Below, piece after piece: positions 1 through 6,535 of a stretch of DNA of 16,534 nucleotides. The notes below the pieces were generated by a model. It was not told the origin of the DNA and ran no database searches. It was given only the letters and a program-made list of their open reading frames with translations. Within the stretch, counting starts at the first letter, position 1. Every line of letters starts with the position of its first letter. Origin of the DNA: JASFTV01 sp050050615 (lineage in GTDB: Bacteria > Desulfobacterota > DSM-4660 > Desulfatiglandales > HGW-15); NCBI GenBank assembly GCA_050050615.1, contig JASFTV010000039.1:1-16534 (forward strand), read 5' to 3'. The translations under genes were made by a program, and so were the position numbers.

Positions 1-170
1 CAGGCGCCCGGTCTCCTGCACCACATCATGATCCGGGGTATTGAGCGCCGAAAGATATTCGTAAGCGACAGGGACGGGGAGGATTTCCTGGAGCGCCCGG
101 GCTATGATGCGGATCGCTAAAAGGGTAGCAGAGATCGATGAAATGGATCCGTCTGAATTTCTCTCCAAAG
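1..170 (+). pseudogene. Remnant of a Y1 (REP-associated/IS200-like) transposase
   Basis: Frame 1 is open from the window edge and encodes PGLLHHIMIRGIERRKIF followed by an acidic stretch ending FLER. This is the characteristic N-terminal region of Y1/RAYT-type single-strand transposases. After FLER the reading jumps to PGYD, and from about position 104 another frame encodes RVAEIDEMDPSEFLSKGK. That string resembles the C-terminal segment just before the ARSL-CYWAVRELG-like region of longer members of the family. The central part, which would carry the HUH metal-binding histidines and the catalytic tyrosine, is absent, and frame 1 stops at 118-120. I read this as an internally deleted, frameshifted relic whose true start lies upstream of the window. 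The N-terminal match is firm by eye; the C-terminal match is weaker. Confidence 0.6.
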
Positions 171-280
171 GCAAGCCATTCTGGATCTGCCACGTGGATC
201 CGATAATCGATTTTCGAATTACAAGGCTCTTTGTCTCAGCAAGCCCTCATTTGGCCTCATTTTGGAATCGAAGATCCCAC

Positions 281-323
281 AAAAAATTTATGGCCACCCC
301 AATCGGAGTGGCCATTGTTTTTG
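281..323. terminator. Bidirectional rho-independent terminator
   Basis: A 10-bp stem (TGGCCACCCC at 291-300, GGAGTGGCCA at 305-314, one mismatch) closes a 4-nt AATC loop. It is followed by TTGTTTTT on the plus strand and, read on the minus strand, by TAAATTTTTT. It sits 19 nt beyond the CCA end of the tRNA, so its main role is probably to end the secG-tRNA transcript. It could also stop any transcription coming through the transposase relic. Confidence 0.8.
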
Positions 324-332
324 TGCGTGCTA

Positions 333-420
333 TGGTGCGGAAGGCGGGACTTGAACCCGCACGGGCATAACCCACTACCCCCTCAAGATAGCGTGTCTAC
401 CTAATTCCACCACTTCCGCA
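333..420 (-). tRNA. tRNA-Leu (anticodon GAG), CCA encoded
   Basis: The minus strand folds as a class II tRNA. The acceptor TGCGGAA pairs with TTCCGCA and is followed by an encoded CCA (333-335). The anticodon stem is CTATC/GGTAG around the loop TTGAGGG, giving anticodon GAG, which reads CUC/CUU leucine codons. A long variable arm (GGGT-TAT-GCCC) is typical of tRNA-Leu. The T arm is GCGGG-TTCAAGT-CCCGC. It begins only 16 nt after the secG stop codon with no terminator between, so it is probably processed from the secG transcript. From memory, secG next to tRNA-Leu(GAG) is also the arrangement in E. coli (secG-leuU). Confidence 0.97.
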
Positions 421-436
421 CTGGTCAAGAATTTTA

Positions 437-760
437 CTACCTCGTCTCGCCCCCTGAGGGAGCGGAGCCCTGTGTTTGTTGGGTTGGCGGTGCTTGACTG
501 GGCGTTACGCCCCTCATTATAGAAGAGGTGGCTCCCTTTCCGAAGAGAAAGGCGAGGGTGAGGGACGTGAGCATAAAAATCACTGCCGCGGCCACCGTAA
601 TCTTATGCATGAATGATGTCGCTCCCCTGCTCCCGAAAACGGCCTGGCTGGAGCCCCCAAAAGCGGCTCCCATATCCGCCCCCTTCCCTCTTTGAAGCAG
701 GACAATCAAGATAAGGGCCAGACAGACGGCCACGTGAATCATCATCAAAACAAGTTTCAT
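437..760 (-). CDS. secG: SecG, preprotein translocase subunit
   Basis: SecG is the small non-essential subunit of the SecYEG channel in the inner membrane and helps SecA-driven protein export. The 107-residue product has the family layout: a first membrane segment at about residues 3-22, the conserved polar loop QRGKGADMGAAFGGS (23-37) with a following VFGSRGA stretch, a second membrane segment at about 53-73, and a variable low-complexity tail rich in Pro, Gln and Thr. The ATG at 760 is preceded by AAAGGAT, a reasonable ribosome binding site. A good sigma-70-like promoter lies about 100 nt upstream (863-890), so secG and the tRNA-Leu gene downstream may form their own unit even though tpiA lies upstream on the same strand. 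The assignment is secure. Confidence 0.96.
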   Translation of the reverse strand: MKLVLMMIHVAVCLALILIVLLQRGKGADMGAAFGGSSQAVFGSRGATSFMHKITVAAAVIFMLTSLTLAFLFGKGATSSIMRGVTPSQAPPTQQTQGSAPSGGETR

Positions 761-862
761 CTATCGATCCTTTGTACTTATCCTTACAAAATAATGACAC
801 TCTTAGGGAGCATTGATGCCTCTAAGGCCAGAATCTGCCCCTTCAGAGCTTAGTTATCTATG

Positions 863-890
863 ATATTAACAAAAAAGGGCAAGATTTCAA
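863..890 (-). promoter_or_regulatory. Predicted sigma-70 promoter for secG-tRNA-Leu
   Basis: On the minus strand TTGAAA (885-890) is followed after 16 nt by TAATAT (863-868), five of six matches to consensus in each box. It lies in the 147-nt gap between tpiA and secG and points toward secG. A separate promoter here would let the tRNA be expressed independently of the glycolytic genes. Confidence 0.6.
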
Positions 891-907
891 GAAAAATTCT
901 GTGCGGA

Positions 908-1678
908 TCACCCCTCCTGAAACCGGATGATGGGTATGAAGGAATCAGGCTCTAGACTCGCCCCTCCTACAAGGGCCCCATCAATATCCGGCCTTGACAT
1001 CAGATCTTTTATGTTTTCGGGCTTCACGCTGCCCCCATAAAGGATCCTTACAGCATCTGCTGTGGCCGGGTCAAAATTCTTCTGTATCCAATCCCGAATA
1101 AACTCATGGATCTCCTGAGCCTGCTCGGGTGTTGCTGTTCTGCCGGTACCAATGGCCCAAACGGGTTCGTAGGCCAGAATGGTGGAAGAGGGAAGGTCTT
1201 TGTCGTCCCTGAAGTTCTTCAGGGATTGATCCAGTTGGTTCTTGACGACCTCAAAGGTGCGACCCTGCTCCCTCTGCTCGAGCGTCTCACCGATACAGAT
1301 AATGGGGATCAGCCCAAACACTACGGCCGCCCTGGCTTTGAGGTCAATCATCTCACTGGTTTCTCCGAAAAGAATTCTCCTCTCTGAATGGCCAAGAATG
1401 ACGTGGGTGCAGCCACATTCAACAAGCATCTTTGGAGATATTTCTCCGGTAAGAGCGCCTTCGGGTTCCCAATGCATATTTTGAGCCCCAAGGAAAATGC
1501 TTGCGCCACCTATGGCCTCTTTCACCACGGACAGAGTCGTGAAAGGAGGGGCCACAAGCACCTCAACGCCTTCAAGGTCAATCATATGATCCGCTATGGC
1601 CCTGACGAGTTCGGCCGATTCATGAAGATCTAGATTCATTTTCCAGTTGCCCGCGATCAGGGGCTTACGACCACCCAT
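908..1678 (-). CDS. tpiA: Triosephosphate isomerase
   Basis: TpiA interconverts dihydroxyacetone phosphate and glyceraldehyde 3-phosphate in the cytoplasm. All the catalytic landmarks of the (beta/alpha)8 enzyme are visible: N11 and K13 in AGNWKMN, H97 in GHSERR, E171 in AYEPVWAIGTG, and the phosphate-binding LYGGSVKPEN and GALVGGASL near the C-terminus. I choose the ATG at 1678 (256 residues, a normal length) because AGGGAG lies 7 nt upstream and the protein then starts MGGRKPLIAGNWKM as in other family members. The same frame stays open to an ATG at 1702. It follows gap by 66 nt. The usual partner pgk, commonly found between gap and tpiA in relatives, is not here. Confidence 0.97.
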   Translation of the reverse strand: MGGRKPLIAGNWKMNLDLHESAELVRAIADHMIDLEGVEVLVAPPFTTLSVVKEAIGGASIFLGAQNMHWEPEGALTGEISPKMLVECGCTHVILGHSERRILFGETSEMIDLKARAAVVFGLIPIICIGETLEQREQGRTFEVVKNQLDQSLKNFRDDKDLPSSTILAYEPVWAIGTGRTATPEQAQEIHEFIRDWIQKNFDPATADAVRILYGGSVKPENIKDLMSRPDIDGALVGGASLEPDSFIPIIRFQEG

Positions 1679-1744
1679 ATAGGATCTCCCTGTCATGCAC
1701 ATAGGTTGGAAAAGGATTGTCTAGGAATTAGAAGCATGGAGAAA

Positions 1745-2743
1745 TCAACTCACGGCCATGTATAAGGCCAGGTCGATCATACGGCATGAATAGCCATACT
1801 CATTGTCATACCAGGCAATGACTTTGACCATATCTCCTATGGCCATTGTGGAGAGTGCATCGACCGTGGAAGAGACCGTAGAGCCGTTGAAGTCGATGGA
1901 CACAAGGGGTTCTTCACAGTAGTCGAGGATGCCCTTCAGATGCCCTTCAGCCGCTTCCTTCAGCGCACTGTTGACGTCATCAGCGTTTGCAGCTTTGCTG
2001 AGCTGTGCGACGAGATCCAGCGCAGAGACGTTGGGTGTTGGAACCCGAATGGCCATCCCGTTCAGTTTTCCAGCCAGCTGAGGAAGGACGAGTGCCACAG
2101 CTCTGGCAGCGCCCGTTGTGGTCGGGACCATGGAAAGTGCAGCTGCTCTTGCTCTTCGGAGATCTTTATGCGGAAAGTCAAGCAGCCGCTGGTCGCCTGT
2201 GTAAGCATGAGTCGTGGTCATGAGTCCTTTTTCTATGCCGAAATTATCCAGCAGCACCTTGCAAACAGGGGCAAGACAATTGGTGGTACAGGAGGCGTTT
2301 GAGACAATATGATGCTTTTGGGGGTTATATTCCTGATGGTTGACCCCCATCACGATCGTGATGTCGGGATTGGTCGCAGGCGCAGAAATGATGACTTTCC
2401 GGGCGCCGGACTTTAGATGGGCAGAGGCCTTTTCTTTGTCTCTGAAGAGCCCGGTGCATTCAAGAACGATTTCAGCATCTACGTCACGCCATGGAATATT
2501 TGAAGGATCCTTTTCTGTATAGATCTGAATTTCTTTCCCGTTCACAATCAAGGAATGATCCGTGTGTGAGACATCGGCATCCAGTATCCCCTGCGTAGAA
2601 TCATATTTTAAGAGATGCGCCAGGGTTGCGGGGTCCGTCAGATCATTGAGGCCAACAAATTCGATTTCCTTATTCGAGAGACCTGCTCTGAAGGTCATTC
2701 TTCCGATACGCCCAAAACCATTGATCGCCACTTTTACAGTCAT
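1745..2743 (-). CDS. gap: Type I glyceraldehyde-3-phosphate dehydrogenase, probably NAD-dependent
   Basis: This enzyme oxidatively phosphorylates glyceraldehyde 3-phosphate to 1,3-bisphosphoglycerate in glycolysis, and runs in reverse in gluconeogenesis. The N-terminal Rossmann motif INGFGRIGR (7-15) and the adenosine-ribose binding NDLTD (33-37) with Asp34 suggest NAD rather than NADP as cofactor. The catalytic pair is present: Cys152 in SNASCTTNCLAP and His179 in THAYTGDQ. The C-terminus has the normal WYDNEYGYS motif. The 332-residue length is typical and no indel is evident. The ATG at 2743 follows a strong GAGGAGG ribosome binding site. It lies between rimI and tpiA on the same strand and is probably co-transcribed with tpiA. 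Confidence 0.97.
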   Translation of the reverse strand: MTVKVAINGFGRIGRMTFRAGLSNKEIEFVGLNDLTDPATLAHLLKYDSTQGILDADVSHTDHSLIVNGKEIQIYTEKDPSNIPWRDVDAEIVLECTGLFRDKEKASAHLKSGARKVIISAPATNPDITIVMGVNHQEYNPQKHHIVSNASCTTNCLAPVCKVLLDNFGIEKGLMTTTHAYTGDQRLLDFPHKDLRRARAAALSMVPTTTGAARAVALVLPQLAGKLNGMAIRVPTPNVSALDLVAQLSKAANADDVNSALKEAAEGHLKGILDYCEEPLVSIDFNGSTVSSTVDALSTMAIGDMVKVIAWYDNEYGYSCRMIDLALYMAVS

Positions 2744-2799
2744 CAGCTACCTCCTCATTGCCATGAAGAAAAACGTTTAGCATGGACGAAGGGAGTCTT

Positions 2800-3282
2800 T
2801 TAGTTTGAAGCTTTACGATACATTTCTTTTTCGGAGAGGAACAGGCTCATAACGATGGCGTCTTCGTTGGTATCCTTGTAATACCTCGGCCTCCGGCCGA
2901 CCTCCTCGAAGCCCAAGCTCTCGTATAGTTTTTGGGCGGTCAGATTGGATACCCTCACTTCCAGCCAGATAGAATGCATGTCTTTCGAGACATCAGATTC
3001 GATCATTTTTGTTAGAAGGCGACCCCCGAACCCCCGACCTCTCGCCTTTGGATGAATAGCTATATTGATGAGCTGAATCTCCGATTCAAGCATCCAAAAG
3101 CAGATATACCCCACAAGGGCTTTATCCACGAGTAGAGCCCACAACCGGGAAAATGGGTTTCTTATCTCTTGTATGAAGGCGTTAGGAGACCAAGGAGATG
3201 GAAAAGAAAGGTTCTCAATTTCTGCAATGCCATCTAAGTAAGTATCCTGGTTTTCTTCAGTGACATTCACAATGGAGGTCAT
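2800..3282 (-). CDS. rimI: RimI-like GNAT N-terminal acetyltransferase
   Basis: The product is a single-domain GNAT acetyltransferase of 160 residues. In well-studied bacteria RimI acetylates the N-terminal alanine of ribosomal protein S18. The acetyl-CoA pyrophosphate loop is RGRGFGGRLL (81-90). The family-typical C-terminal block WLEVRVSN, ALY-like TAQKLYESLGF, then VGRRPRYY (around 106-135) supports RimI rather than a generic GNAT. Tyr134/135 would be the general-acid candidates. The ATG overlaps the stop of the upstream EIIA gene by 4 nt and has GGAG 5 nt upstream, so translation is probably coupled. Its frequent partners tsaB and tsaE are not in the window. The exact substrate is inferred from similarity only. 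Confidence 0.88.
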   Translation of the reverse strand: MTSIVNVTEENQDTYLDGIAEIENLSFPSPWSPNAFIQEIRNPFSRLWALLVDKALVGYICFWMLESEIQLINIAIHPKARGRGFGGRLLTKMIESDVSKDMHSIWLEVRVSNLTAQKLYESLGFEEVGRRPRYYKDTNEDAIVMSLFLSEKEMYRKASN

Positions 3283-3680
3283 GCCGACTCCAGTAGCTTG
3301 CTTGCCAGAGAGATTCCCGCTCTGCCGGCCTCCCGGGCTTTTTCAGCCAGCACATTCAATTTCAGATCGGAACGGTTTTGAATAATCGCTATGATCATCG
3401 GTAGATTAACGCCGGTCAAGACCTCAATGTTGTCTTCCTTAAGAAATGATAGACTTATATTAGAAGGCGTCCCGCCAAACATGTCTGTAAGAATGATAAC
3501 CCCTTCTCCGCTGTTGAGGGCAGTAACCTTTTCCTCGATCATTTTCCTTATCTTTTCGCTACCTGAGGTTTCGGTGATTGCAACAGTGTCTGCTCGGTCT
3601 ATGTTCCCGACAATAAACTCAGCAGCGTTTAGCAATTCCGCTCCCAGGTCACAATGTGTTACGATCAACAGGCCTATCAT
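3279..3680 (-). CDS. Mannose-family PTS EIIA domain protein
   Basis: This is a free-standing EIIA of the mannose (Man/ManX) PTS family, 133 residues. It begins MIGLLIVTHCDLG, in which His9 is the expected phosphorylation site; the middle carries EGVIILTDMFGGTPSN, the second family hallmark. In canonical systems it passes a phosphate from HPr to EIIB and then to sugar. No EIIB, EIIC or EIID gene is present, so a purely regulatory role or service to distant transporter genes is likely; this is inference. It follows ptsN by 42 nt and overlaps rimI by 4 nt. In many relatives hprK, rapZ and an HPr gene accompany this gene, and none is present here. The ribosome binding site is weak. Confidence 0.9.
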   Translation of the reverse strand: MIGLLIVTHCDLGAELLNAAEFIVGNIDRADTVAITETSGSEKIRKMIEEKVTALNSGEGVIILTDMFGGTPSNISLSFLKEDNIEVLTGVNLPMIIAIIQNRSDLKLNVLAEKAREAGRAGISLASKLLESA

Positions 3681-3722
3681 AAGGCAAACTCGGCTTTCCC
3701 TTGGTCTAACACTCCGGAAGCG

Positions 3723-4184
3723 TCAGAACTCTTCGTCATTGTGGATAATCGTCTGATAAAGCTCGTATCTGTCAGGAGCTTCCATCAACACCTTTCGAAA
3801 GGCACTATTTTTCAATATCTTCGCGATTCTGGCGAGGGCCTTCAGGTGAACACTGGCAGAGTTTTCTGGCGCTACCAGCAAGAAGAAAAGGAATGCAGGT
3901 TCTCCATCCATAGAATCGAAGTCCAGACCTTTTCGGCTTCTGCCGAATGAGATCATCGGATGGGTCACGCCAGGAAACTTTCCGTGGGGTATGGCCACCC
4001 CGTCCCCAATGCCCGTACTTCCAAGACGCTCTCTTTCTAATAAAACCTTGACCAGTGAACTTTTGTCCAGAGAAGCATCGTGGCTCACTATCGCTTCGGC
4101 CAGTTCCTCCAAGACGCCTTTTTTGTCTTTCGCCTTTAGTTCGGGAATAACGTGATCTTCTTCCAAAATATCAGATAGTCGCAT
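3723..4184 (-). CDS. ptsN: PtsN, nitrogen-regulatory PTS EIIA (fructose/mannitol-type)
   Basis: PtsN is the terminal phospho-acceptor of the nitrogen PTS, a regulatory phosphorelay affecting nitrogen and potassium physiology in proteobacteria. The 153-residue domain has the EIIA fructose-type core. The phospho-acceptor is His67 in GIGDGVAIPHGKFPGV, preceded by LLERERLGSTGIG and followed by the FLLVAPENSASVHLKALARIAKIL block. The frame is open upstream to 4235, but the ATG at 4184 gives MRLSDILEED, the normal family start. Its ribosome binding site is poor. The classical position downstream of rpoN and hpf is kept, but 252 nt of palindrome-rich DNA separates it from hpf. That spacer may affect its expression. 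Confidence 0.94.
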   Translation of the reverse strand: MRLSDILEEDHVIPELKAKDKKGVLEELAEAIVSHDASLDKSSLVKVLLERERLGSTGIGDGVAIPHGKFPGVTHPMISFGRSRKGLDFDSMDGEPAFLFFLLVAPENSASVHLKALARIAKILKNSAFRKVLMEAPDRYELYQTIIHNDEEF

Positions 4185-4229
4185 CGTCTTTACATATAAG
4201 AATGATGATTGACAGGATCGATGGTTTCC

Positions 4230-4420
4230 ATCCACTCCCGCCTTGCGGGATGAGCAATCTCCAGCCGGGCTGGCTCGGCTCGGCTGGAGGGCGGGAAGGC
4301 CGTGTCAATCTTCGGAATCATCTGTTCCCGCCCTCGGGCGAGGCCCATCATTCCGTGCTTGCCTTGACCTTGCCAGAGATTCCTCATCTCTGGACTGAAA
4401 ACTTGCTGGTGTCCGCAAAC
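4230..4420. repeat. Cluster of inverted repeats between hpf and ptsN
   Basis: Four perfect palindromes are packed into the 252-nt gap. CCCGC-CTT-GCGGG lies at 4237-4249. A 9-bp stem CTCCAGCCG/CGGCTGGAG (4259-4267, 4281-4289) has a 13-nt loop. An 11-bp pair GAGGGCGGGAA/TTCCCGCCCTC lies at 4287-4297 and 4325-4335. An 8-bp stem CCAGAGAT/ATCTCTGG (4373-4380, 4386-4393) has a 5-nt loop. CGCCC-TC-GGGCG (4329-4340) gives a local alternative to the 11-bp pair. None is followed by a T-run on either strand, so these are not standard terminators. Open reading frames through this stretch look like noise. It may be a REP-like mobile palindromic element or a processed mRNA spacer. Confidence 0.7.
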
Positions 4421-4436
4421 AGTTTGTGGATGAGCA

Positions 4437-4976
4437 CTAGTTAGAGGGTTCAATCAGCCCGAGATTACCGTCTCTGCGTTTGTAGATGACGTTGATTTCT
4501 CTAGACCGTGAGTTTCTAAAAACCAAGAAGTCTTGTTGAGATATAGAGAGTTGAATAGCCGCCTCTTCAGGGTCGATGGGTTTGGCAACCAGTTTTTCCA
4601 CCTCTATGACAGGTTCTTCGAGGCTCGCTGCTGAAGCTTCTACCGACGCTTCGGTCGCGAGCGCCTCTTCACCTTTTATGTTTTCGGCCCCTCTTTTTCT
4701 GATCTTGGAACGGTGCCTTTTGACCTGCTTTTCAATCTTGTCCATAACCTGGTCTATGGCTGAGTACATATCATCCGTCTCTTCTACCGCCTTGATCCGA
4801 GTGCCGTTGATGCTCAGGGTGATATCCGCTAAGTGTCTGAATTTTTCAACACCGAGTACGATATGGGCTTCTAATGGGGAATCCAGATACTTTCTTATTT
4901 TTGATAATTTCTCTTCCGCATAGCTTCTTAGACTTTCAGCCGGCTCCATATGTCGAAATGTCACTGTAATCTCCAT
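4437..4976 (-). CDS. hpf: Long-form ribosome hibernation promoting factor
   Basis: HPF binds the 30S decoding centre of idle ribosomes. The long form also pairs two ribosomes into an inactive 100S dimer. Residues 1 to about 100 form the S30AE/YfiA-type domain (METVTFRHMEP-like start, IVLGVEKFRHLADITLSINGTRIKAVEETDDMYSAIDQVMDKIEKQVKRHRSKI). An Ala/Glu-rich linker follows. The C-terminal dimerisation domain ends FLVFRNSRSREINVIYKRRDGNLGLIEP, as expected for long HPF. The frame runs open to 5033, but the ATG at 4976 has GGGAGG/AGGAT just upstream and matches the family N-terminus, giving 179 residues. It sits 68 nt after rpoN, its usual neighbour. Confidence 0.96.
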   Translation of the reverse strand: MEITVTFRHMEPAESLRSYAEEKLSKIRKYLDSPLEAHIVLGVEKFRHLADITLSINGTRIKAVEETDDMYSAIDQVMDKIEKQVKRHRSKIRKRGAENIKGEEALATEASVEASAASLEEPVIEVEKLVAKPIDPEEAAIQLSISQQDFLVFRNSRSREINVIYKRRDGNLGLIEPSN

Positions 4977-5044
4977 AGATCCTACCTCCCAGAAAGAAAA
5001 AAGCTCTCTAACAGAAAAAGCCTGAAAAGTCAAACGCAGGAAAA

Positions 5045-6472
5045 CTAATAGGGTTTTTTCCTCTTTCTTGACGGTAAAATACCCAAAGTTTCCCTGTACT
5101 TGGCCACTGTCCGTCGAGCCACATTAATATTGAATTTCTTCAGCATATCAGCGATTTCCTGATCGCTGTAAGGCTTGGTACCATCCTCGGATTTCACGAG
5201 GTTTTTCAGATGCTCCTTCACGCTTTCAGAGGAAACAGAATCTCCGTTCAGGCAGTGGATGGCACTGTTAAAGAAGAATTTCAGCTCAAAAACGCCTTGG
5301 GGAGTGTGCACGTATTTGTTGGTCGTCACCCGGCTTATGGTCGATTCATGCATTTGAATGTCTTCTGCCACATCGCGAAGGACGAGTGGCTTTAGAAAGG
5401 CTATACCTCTATCGAAAAAGTCCCTCTGAAATCCTACGATACTTGACGTTACCCGGTAGATCGTCCTTTGGCGTTGATGAATGCTTTTGATTAACCACGC
5501 AGCTGATTTCAGCTTGTCTTGTATATATTGCCTGGTTCCATCCTCGAGAGAGTCTTTGCTGGTTAGAATATCTCGGTAATAGGCATTGATTCTAAGTTTT
5601 GGTAACCCGTCCTCATTCAGCATAATTTCATAGTCATCGCCAACTTTAAACACATATATGTCGGGACTAATGTAAATGGTTTCTTCATCATTGTATTTAC
5701 GGCCAGGTTTTGGTTCGAGATTTGTAATGATAGATACAGCGGATAAAACATCGTCGAGGGGGACAGAAAGACTTTTAGCAAGAAGATCATATCTCTTGTT
5801 CTCAAGTTTATCCATATGGTCTAGAATAATCTTCTCAACGATGGTGCCTCCGAGCTTTTGAAATCTGGCCTGGATCAAGAGACATTCACGGGTATCTCGG
5901 CCTGCCACGCCAACAGGGTCAAGATTTTGGATCAAGCCGAGGGTCTCTGTAACCTCACCAATGGCATATCCCGTGATTTGGGATACTTCTTCAACAGAAA
6001 TCTTCAGATAGCCATCATCATCCAGGTTGCCGATAATGTGAATGCCGATTTCCTTTTGAGCGTCGGTTAAGTAGCCCATGTTGAGTTGCCACATGAGATG
6101 GGAGTGTAGATTGGTCTTGCCGGCTGTGATATTTTCAAAGGGGGGCGTATCTCTGGGTTCATAAGGTGAATCGGCCCACCCTGTATTGTATTCCGACACA
6201 TAGGTTTCCCAATCGACATCCTCCCCTACATTCTCCTTGACAGTGACCTCGCTGAGTTGCTGATCAGGTTTTTCCCCGTATTCCGTGCTTTTCTCATCGT
6301 CAGACTCCCCCGCAGGCTGTTCCTCAAGCATGGGATTTGTCTCTAGTTCGTCATGGATGGTCTCAAGAAGTTCAAGCCTGGAAAGCTGAAGAAGTTTTAT
6401 GGCCTGCTGCAGCTGAGGCGTCATGATAAGCTGCTGAGTCAGGCTCAAGGATTGTTTGAGTTGTAAGGCCAT
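5045..6472 (-). CDS. rpoN: RNA polymerase sigma-54 factor
   Basis: RpoN directs RNA polymerase to -24/-12 promoters and needs AAA+ activators. The 475-residue product is complete. Region I is glutamine- and leucine-rich (LSLTQQLIMTPQLQQAIKLL, residues 10-29). An acidic linker runs to about residue 110. The core-binding region then follows, including EIGIHIIGNLDDDGYL and LDPVGVAGRDTRECLLIQ. The helix-turn-helix ESTISRVTTNKYVHTPQG precedes the C-terminal RpoN box ARRTVAKYRE (452-461), which reads the -24 element. The ATG at 6472 has no strong ribosome binding site. It lies 63 nt after lptB and 68 nt before hpf, the conserved proteobacterial order. No -24/-12 site was searched for exhaustively in the window. 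Confidence 0.98.
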   Translation of the reverse strand: MALQLKQSLSLTQQLIMTPQLQQAIKLLQLSRLELLETIHDELETNPMLEEQPAGESDDEKSTEYGEKPDQQLSEVTVKENVGEDVDWETYVSEYNTGWADSPYEPRDTPPFENITAGKTNLHSHLMWQLNMGYLTDAQKEIGIHIIGNLDDDGYLKISVEEVSQITGYAIGEVTETLGLIQNLDPVGVAGRDTRECLLIQARFQKLGGTIVEKIILDHMDKLENKRYDLLAKSLSVPLDDVLSAVSIITNLEPKPGRKYNDEETIYISPDIYVFKVGDDYEIMLNEDGLPKLRINAYYRDILTSKDSLEDGTRQYIQDKLKSAAWLIKSIHQRQRTIYRVTSSIVGFQRDFFDRGIAFLKPLVLRDVAEDIQMHESTISRVTTNKYVHTPQGVFELKFFFNSAIHCLNGDSVSSESVKEHLKNLVKSEDGTKPYSDQEIADMLKKFNINVARRTVAKYRETLGILPSRKRKKPY

Positions 6473-6535
6473 GATTTTTGTGTCTCGGGTTCTACAAGGC
6501 TATAGGACCGTACTCGTCCGTAATATGGTGCACTA

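Noticed and set aside
333..420. tRNA-Leu 3' end as an integration (att) site for a mobile element
   Set aside because: I found no second copy of the tRNA 3' end and no integrase in the window; Y1 transposases do not target tRNAs.
4190..4453. 87-codon minus-strand open frame across the hpf-ptsN gap
   Set aside because: It overlaps the hpf end and merely reads through the palindromes (Arg/Pro/Ala-rich); no recognisable domain.
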